Part shown: positions 7,822 to 11,302 of the stretch, one piece after another | Layout: every line of letters starts with the position of its first letter | Numbering within the stretch: position 1 is the stretch's first letter | From: Nitrospiraceae bacterium | GTDB lineage: Bacteria; Nitrospirota; Nitrospiria; Nitrospirales; UBA8639 | Assembly (NCBI GenBank): GCA_020632595.1 | Contig: JACKFF010000031.1 | Span: 1-11,302 of the forward strand | Reading direction: 5' to 3' | Length of the DNA: 11,302 nt | Translations under genes and position numbers: made by a program | The notes under the pieces: model-generated | What the model was told of the DNA's origin: nothing | The model's database searches: none | The model's input: the letters and a program-made list of their open reading frames with translations, nothing else

Positions 7822-8484
7822 TCAATTTCCTTTATCTGCCAAACCTAAAAGCCTTGCATCCATTTCAAAGTCTTTTAAGCGTTCCTGCTGAACGGAGAGT
7901 TTCAGTAGGGTCTGCATCATTTTGGCTTTGGCATCTCCTTGGAGCTGCTCATGTTGAATCCTGGCAAAATTCCCCAATGCCTGATCAATGGCCTGAAAAT
8001 AGTCCTCCGGGCTCATTCCCATGACGATCACCAATCTGTGGTCTTTCGGGGCTTCCCGAAATCCTTCTGGCCCAAACAACACGAGCCGGCGATTCCCCGT
8101 CAGTTCTGACAAGGTGCCATCATCACTTTTACCAATGATCACCTTCCCGGTCTTTTTTTCCGTACTGATGGGGGTACTTAAGGAATCGACGAGGCGAGAG
8201 GGCACCCAACCTGACCCAAAATTCATCCAGCTAAAGGAGCTTGCCTGTCCTCGGACGGTCACACGGTAGATGCTCGACGGAAGTTGTTCCTGCGGGTCAA
8301 AGACACCTAAATAGTAGATCTGCTCAAGGGAATTACTTGGGGAAAGCCCTGTGAAAGCGGTTGTTCCTACGACACTTCCGATAATGGCCCCTGTGGGATC
8401 ACACCCCCACTGCGTCAATCCCGTGACCATTAAAAAAACAACGACCAAAACATGATTTCTGAGCACGTACCACATGCCATCCAT
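7822..8484 (-). CDS. Exported glycine-zipper protein, putative lipoprotein, partner of the giant lipoprotein
   Basis: A 220-residue protein of unknown function, first gene of the minus-strand operon. The N-terminus has a basic residue (R9), a hydrophobic core (12-23) and then TQWGCDP. Cys28 sits where a lipidated Cys would, but the lipobox (TQWG-C) is non-canonical, so lipidation is uncertain while export is likely. Directly after it comes a glycine zipper, G32-AII-G36-SVV-G40, of the kind seen in membrane-associating small envelope proteins. The middle part (55-160) has probable beta strands: IYYLGVFDPQEQLPSSIYRV, WMNFGSGWVPSRLVDSL, LVLFGPEGFREAPKDHRLVI. The C-terminal 50 residues are helical and charged. 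The start at 8484 is supported by GGAGA at 8491-8495, six bases upstream on the minus strand; the ATG three codons in is a weaker alternative. The family seems unnamed to me. Coupling to the 2016-aa gene suggests the two products act together in the envelope. Confidence 0.88.
   Translation of the reverse strand: MDGMWYVLRNHVLVVVFLMVTGLTQWGCDPTGAIIGSVVGTTAFTGLSPSNSLEQIYYLGVFDPQEQLPSSIYRVTVRGQASSFSWMNFGSGWVPSRLVDSLSTPISTEKKTGKVIIGKSDDGTLSELTGNRRLVLFGPEGFREAPKDHRLVIVMGMSPEDYFQAIDQALGNFARIQHEQLQGDAKAKMMQTLLKLSVQQERLKDFEMDARLLGLADKGN
7828..7832 (-). promoter_or_regulatory. Ribosome binding site of the giant lipoprotein gene, embedded in the upstream gene's last codons
   Basis: On the minus strand AAGGA lies 7 bases before the ATG at 7820-7818 and inside the final codons of the 220-aa gene, whose stop is at 7824-7822. 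One base separates stop and start. This fixes the start of the giant gene and implies that ribosomes finishing the small gene reinitiate on the large one, keeping the two products linked. Confidence 0.7.
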
Positions 8485-8844
8485 AGCTTGTCTCCATCCT
8501 TGAATAATTCATGGCAATATATTATTTAATTCCTCTCTCCTTTTTTTATGAAAAAATCTAGTTGCCAGTAGCGACTCTTTGCTTTTTTCGTCAGGTTTAA
8601 CCTTAGGAAAATAGTCGAATAAAGTCTACCCCAAAAGTCAGAAACTTCGGTTTGGTTTTCCTCAGTTCTAAAATGAGCATGAGAGATATATTATTCCCAT
8701 GAATCTTTGCAGGTCTCAGTAGGGACTAGGGAACGCTCATCACATGCCGCGGTCTGTTTCTGTGAGTGATGTTGTTGAATTAATGTGCAGGGAGATTGTG
8801 CGATTGGACCGTCGCCTTTCATGTGCTGTGTTAAGTGGCGTCCA
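8485..8844. other. Divergent intergenic region
   Basis: About 360 bases between the minus-strand operon and the plus-strand four-Cys protein. It is AT-rich near the operon start (atatattatttaat around 8517-8530, a T7 run around 8541) and again at 8688-8700 (gatatattattcc). It must hold promoters for both directions, but no box pair with convincing spacing was found, so none is called. A 5-bp stem with a GU pair (8561-8575) followed by T-rich sequence has no upstream plus-strand gene to terminate. Confidence 0.5.
8491..8495 (-). promoter_or_regulatory. Ribosome binding site of the 220-aa exported protein
   Basis: GGAGA on the minus strand, six bases before the ATG at 8484-8482. It favours this Met over the in-frame Met three codons downstream. 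A second purine-rich AGGAGAGAGG tract further upstream (about 8531-8541) is too far away to serve this start. Confidence 0.6.
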
Positions 8845-9213
8845 ATGATTCGCTATTGGGGATGGGCTGTCGCAGGGCTTTTTGTGGTATTCAGTCCCAA
8901 TCTACTTTGGCTGGGCACCTCCACACTGAAGATTCACAATGACTCCCGTGCACCTATTGATTCAATTGCCTATCAGGCATGCGGGACCTTGCATGCCGTT
9001 GGCAAGCTTCCATCTCATGAATTCACGTTTCGTTTTTTACCGGTCTGTGGGGATGATACTCTTGAAATCATGATAGGCCAGGGCAAATTCTGCCAGACCT
9101 ATATCGAAGGGGAGCTCTATCACGTCGATGCAGTTATTTCCAGTGTGGATACTGTGAGTTGCACATATGATGATGTATTCTCAAGCCTCTTGGTTGAAAA
9201 AATGCTGTGGTAA
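8845..9213 (+). CDS. Small exported or membrane-anchored protein with four cysteines, function unknown
   Basis: A 122-residue protein transcribed away from the minus-strand operon. The chosen start MIRYWGW gives a short positive N-terminus and a hydrophobic segment (about 6-24, WGWAVAGLFVVFSPNLLWL), either an uncleaved anchor or a signal peptide. Alternative in-frame starts at 8785 (GTG) and 8821 (ATG) would add up to 20 residues in front of the hydrophobic segment. None of the three has a strong Shine-Dalgarno, so the start is uncertain. The remainder (25-122) looks like a small beta-rich domain, with TLKIHNDSRAPIDSIAY, HEFTFRFLPVCGDDTLEIMIG and YIEGELYHVDAVISSVDTV. Four Cys (46, 68, 83, 106) allow two disulfides and fit an extracytoplasmic location. 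I recognise no family. Codon use and the smooth strand pattern support a real gene, despite decayed sequence downstream. Confidence 0.72.
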   Translation: MIRYWGWAVAGLFVVFSPNLLWLGTSTLKIHNDSRAPIDSIAYQACGTLHAVGKLPSHEFTFRFLPVCGDDTLEIMIGQGKFCQTYIEGELYHVDAVISSVDTVSCTYDDVFSSLLVEKMLW

Positions 9214-10483
9214 TGTTGCAAGCTTGAATAGTTTCTATGTCAGCCTCTTGTCTATAGGGGGCGAGGTCTTACGATATTATGGGGATGCTGGGGAGATGAA
9301 AGAATAGGGGGATTCACTTGGCGCTTCTTTAGTTCATTAGGAATCTTATCTGAACTGGCCCGGGAGAAGGGCAACCTTTTCTTGGCCAAAGACGCAGAAA
9401 GTTTCTCCGCTATGCTGTGGGACATAATGCTCCCCGTGAATGTTTTTGTCGAATAGGTCCCCCAATCCTATGCACCTTGAGTAGCCTCTTTATGGGAATT
9501 CAACGGTTTGGATTGTCAGAACACGTTTCATGAACAGCTGTTCGTAACCATTGACTTCGAAATATACCGGAGTCTGCGGCCTTCGAGTATCCACAGGTTC
9601 AAGAAGGATATCCCCTTCGTTGTCCTTGTCGGATCACTCAAGATTGTGGGGTTCCCTAATCGGGAAGACACGCGTTTTGTTTTTGCGTCTCCGCTCAAAT
9701 GTGCGTGCTCGTCATGTATTGATTTTTCCGGCTCCAAGTTTAGGGTCTATCTTCCTCAGTCAGTTAGTTGTGGAATGTTCTGGTCTTCAGAAAGAGCTGT
9801 CAGGTCTCATGAAGATCCATGTAACATTTGAGGATGGCCCTAGTGCAAAAACCAGTGGAATTGACCGATAAGATTCTTCATGGTCTGGAGTCTCCAGAGT
9901 CATCTTGGTGCGAGAAAGTTTCCGCCAATGGCCTCTTATCCAATCATCAAAGTATAGGACCATAGAAAGCGATCCTATCGTGCCAACCCCTAGTTTTTCC
10001 AACGTGGAAACACAAGATTTTGCTTCTCAGGTCTTGAATGACGGCGCTTCAGTATTGGTGAACGCTTTGACGTCTTCTGAACAGCCTTGTGAGAGGGGAT
10101 GGCAGCGGCTGGAGGCCGCCAGTGCGATCGTGCCGCTTCGAATGGGCACCCTATGGTCCCTTAGGGCGGAGTGCTCTGGCTGAGGTAGATGCTGATTTTC
10201 ATCGAGACTTTCTTCAAGAATTAAGGGGACGTCTCCGGAAGCCTGCTCGCCGATGCATGTGGAGACCAGTGAAAGGGGATCGTAAGCGGTTTCGGCAACT
10301 ATCCATTGCTATCGATGCAGGGCAGGGGAGGTTTCGAAGGCCACGGAATTTGATCGAAAGGGGAATGCGCGATTTGTGCTGACCCATGTGACGGTGCCAC
10401 AGGCCTGTAAGTTAATCCAATATCCTTCTGTGAGTATCATGGTATTCTGATTGAACGAGCATAATGCCTGACGGGAACTAACT
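9214..10483. other. Gene-poor stretch with probable decayed coding sequence
   Basis: No intact gene is credible here. Open stretches shift between frames and lack start signals. One open segment at about 9256-9457 (plus) reads SSLGILSELAREKGNLF and LAKDAESFSAMLWDIM before a TAG, without an upstream start. Overlapping frames at 9508-9831 and 9551-9871 give unconvincing products. From 9905 one frame is open to a stop at 10181-10183 and, after further stops, continues in that same frame as KATEFDRKGNARFVLTHVTV (337-396 of the 10 kb line) before the LRR fragment. This is the pattern of a gene or genes decaying by frameshift and nonsense mutation. No terminator, RNA gene or repeat was recognised. 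Confidence 0.4.
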
Positions 10484-10942
10484 CAGGCCTTTCGGATTTT
10501 ACTCTCTGGCTGGCCGTCCACCATTCGCCATCTGGAATTGGATTATGTCCATGATATTTCGGTGTATGACTCACTCCCTCCTCCTGAGGTTTTGATGCAA
10601 TGTCAATCGGAGTTGGCCCATCTTTTTTTCTTGGAACGGTTTTTCTGCGACCCATTTCTCTTGATGACGGAGTGATGGAAAATCTTTTCCAGCATCCGAA
10701 GTTGTCCGATGTTCACATTACCGGTACGCGGATTTCGGATGCAGCAATTCAGATTTTGGGTGGTTGTCCCTCCATGGAAATGGTGATACTTGCCCAATGT
10801 TCAAGCTATCTCGCTCAGGTGGTGGGAGGTTCATGAAATTTTGCTGGATGCCCGATTTATTAAAATCAGCGCCTCGTATGCAAGAGGGCAGGCGGTTTCG
10901 CATGACGGTCGGTGGTATGTTTTGCGTGGTAGCGGAATATGA
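10484..10942 (+). pseudogene. Degenerate leucine-rich-repeat (LRR) protein gene, broken by frameshifts and stops
   Basis: Frame 2 (codons in phase with 10484) reads QAFRILLSGWPSTIRHLELD, then YVHDISVYDSLPPPEVL, until a stop at 10673. In the region 10620-10800 the better-looking frame is frame 1: GVMENLFQHPKLSDVHITGT followed by RISDAAIQILGGCPSMEMVI. This matches the cysteine-containing LRR consensus LxxLxLxxTxIsDaaxxxLxxCpxLexvxL. After about 10830 the sensible frame returns to frame 2 with HEILLDARFIKISASYARGQ and AVSHDGRWYVLRGSGI, stopping at 10940-10942. Two frame changes plus in-frame stops at 10448 and 10469 upstream indicate decay. LRR proteins mediate protein-protein binding; no intact product is made here. 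Sequencing error could mimic some shifts, but several independent lesions make true decay more likely. Confidence 0.55.
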
Positions 10943-11090
10943 GACCGTTTCAAGACCAGATCCTGAATGCTGGGGTTTATTCATGAGTGGCTGCAAGTGG
11001 TGAATGGCACTGGCTTGAGGGATGTTAGGCCAGGTTGCGGTCACGCAATGGGGGGAGTTGAGCATGGTCGATTGTTCTTTGTCCTCAAAC

Positions 11091-11094
11091 GGAG
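11091..11094 (+). promoter_or_regulatory. Ribosome binding site that decides the start of the terminal membrane-protein gene
   Basis: GGAG lies seven bases before ATG 11102. In-frame upstream ATGs at 10967 and 11048 exist in the same open frame, but they lack comparable sites and would add residues with no membrane or domain character. The start at 11102 is therefore preferred. Confidence 0.55.
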
Positions 11095-11101
11095 TGGCCT
11101 G

Positions 11102-11302
11102 ATGTCACAGACTGATTCCAGCTCTGATCGTTATTTTCCTTCCAAACGGGATGGATGGATCGAAGGTGTTATTTTAGGCAGCTTGGGCACAAGTGTTGTT
11201 GGAATGCTGATACCCTTGGCCCTTCCCGATGCCGGTCGGGTTGAGGCCTTTTGGGTGGCGGGCCTTATTCTGATGATGGATGCGTTCATGTTGTGGGTGC
11301 TC
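11102..11302 (+). CDS. N-terminus of a membrane protein, possibly bacterial PH-domain (bPH_4-like); runs off the right edge
   Basis: Sixty-seven codons are visible. A polar start (MSQTDSSSDRYFPSKRDGW) is followed by two hydrophobic segments, about residues 20-42 (IEGVILGSLGTSVVGMLIPL) and 50-67 (FWVAGLILMMDAFMLWVL), separated by DAGRVEA. The F-P-S-K-R-D-G-W entry followed by a two-helix hairpin resembles the N-terminus of short membrane proteins that carry a bacterial PH domain (bPH_4 type) after the hairpin. That domain would lie outside the window, so the assignment is tentative. The gene starts in the same frame as the tail of the LRR relic but follows its stops, and it has its own ribosome binding site. 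Confidence 0.65.
   Translation, partial: MSQTDSSSDRYFPSKRDGWIEGVILGSLGTSVVGMLIPLALPDAGRVEAFWVAGLILMMDAFMLWVL

Noticed and set aside
8399..8512. Overlapping minus-strand mini-ORF (37 codons) preceded by a purine-rich tract, as a possible leader peptide
   Set aside because: The AGGAGAGAGG tract is about 19 bases from its ATG, too far, and the frame overlaps the better-supported 220-aa gene.
8550..8576. TGGCA element upstream of the operon as a sigma-54 promoter
   Set aside because: The required TTGC-type -12 element is not found at the correct spacing; the sequence there is a T run.
8561..8590. Stem (gttgc/gcgac) followed by T-rich sequence, as a terminator
   Set aside because: The stem is only 5 bp with a GU pair, and no plus-strand gene ends upstream; on the minus strand the stem has a mismatch.
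10967..11101. Longer N-terminus for the terminal membrane protein from ATG 10967 or 11048
   Set aside because: The extension has no domain or membrane character and lacks a ribosome binding site, whereas GGAG precedes 11102.

Overview
The window looks like chromosomal DNA of a Gram-negative bacterium with moderate GC content. The sequence does not name the organism. The two-component receiver domain and the exported and lipoprotein genes would fit a Nitrospira-like nitrite oxidiser, but that is a low-confidence guess from style. No ribosomal RNA, complete tRNA, CRISPR array or phage structural gene is visible.

Left end (1-700): the 3' end of a two-component receiver-domain gene, probably the C-terminus of a hybrid kinase, is followed by two relics. 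The first is a fragment with exact geometry for the 3' half of a tRNA (T-arm, acceptor 3' strand, discriminator, CCA) but no 5' half. This is the kind of sequence an integrative element duplicates when it inserts. The second is a frameshifted stub of an IS3-family transposase OrfA.

Centre (699-8484, minus strand): three genes on one strand form an apparent operon, read from right to left. They are a 220-aa exported protein with a lipobox-like cysteine and a glycine zipper; a 2016-aa lipoprotein, separated from it by one base and probably translationally coupled; and, after a 93-bp gap, a 325-aa secreted protein that resembles phytase-like/esterase-like or DUF3616 beta-propellers. The giant lipoprotein is the main object of interest. 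It has a canonical lipobox, predicted helical and coiled-coil flanks, and a Gly/Thr/Ser-rich core of about 600 residues that looks like an irregular beta-solenoid. Ten cysteines, besides the signal and lipobox cysteines, fall into five sequential close pairs. I recognise no characterised family for it. Together the genes suggest an envelope-anchored, periplasmic or surface system of unknown function.

Right end (8485-11302, plus strand): a divergent gene for a small single-anchor exported protein with four cysteines comes first. It is followed by about 1.9 kb without an intact gene, containing decayed coding sequence that includes a recognisable leucine-rich-repeat gene fragment broken by stops and frameshifts. 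The window closes with the start of a membrane protein whose N-terminus resembles bacterial PH-domain (bPH_4-like) proteins.

The intact minus-strand operon lies between relics (tRNA end, IS stub, LRR pseudogene), so it may sit in a variable, island-like part of the genome.
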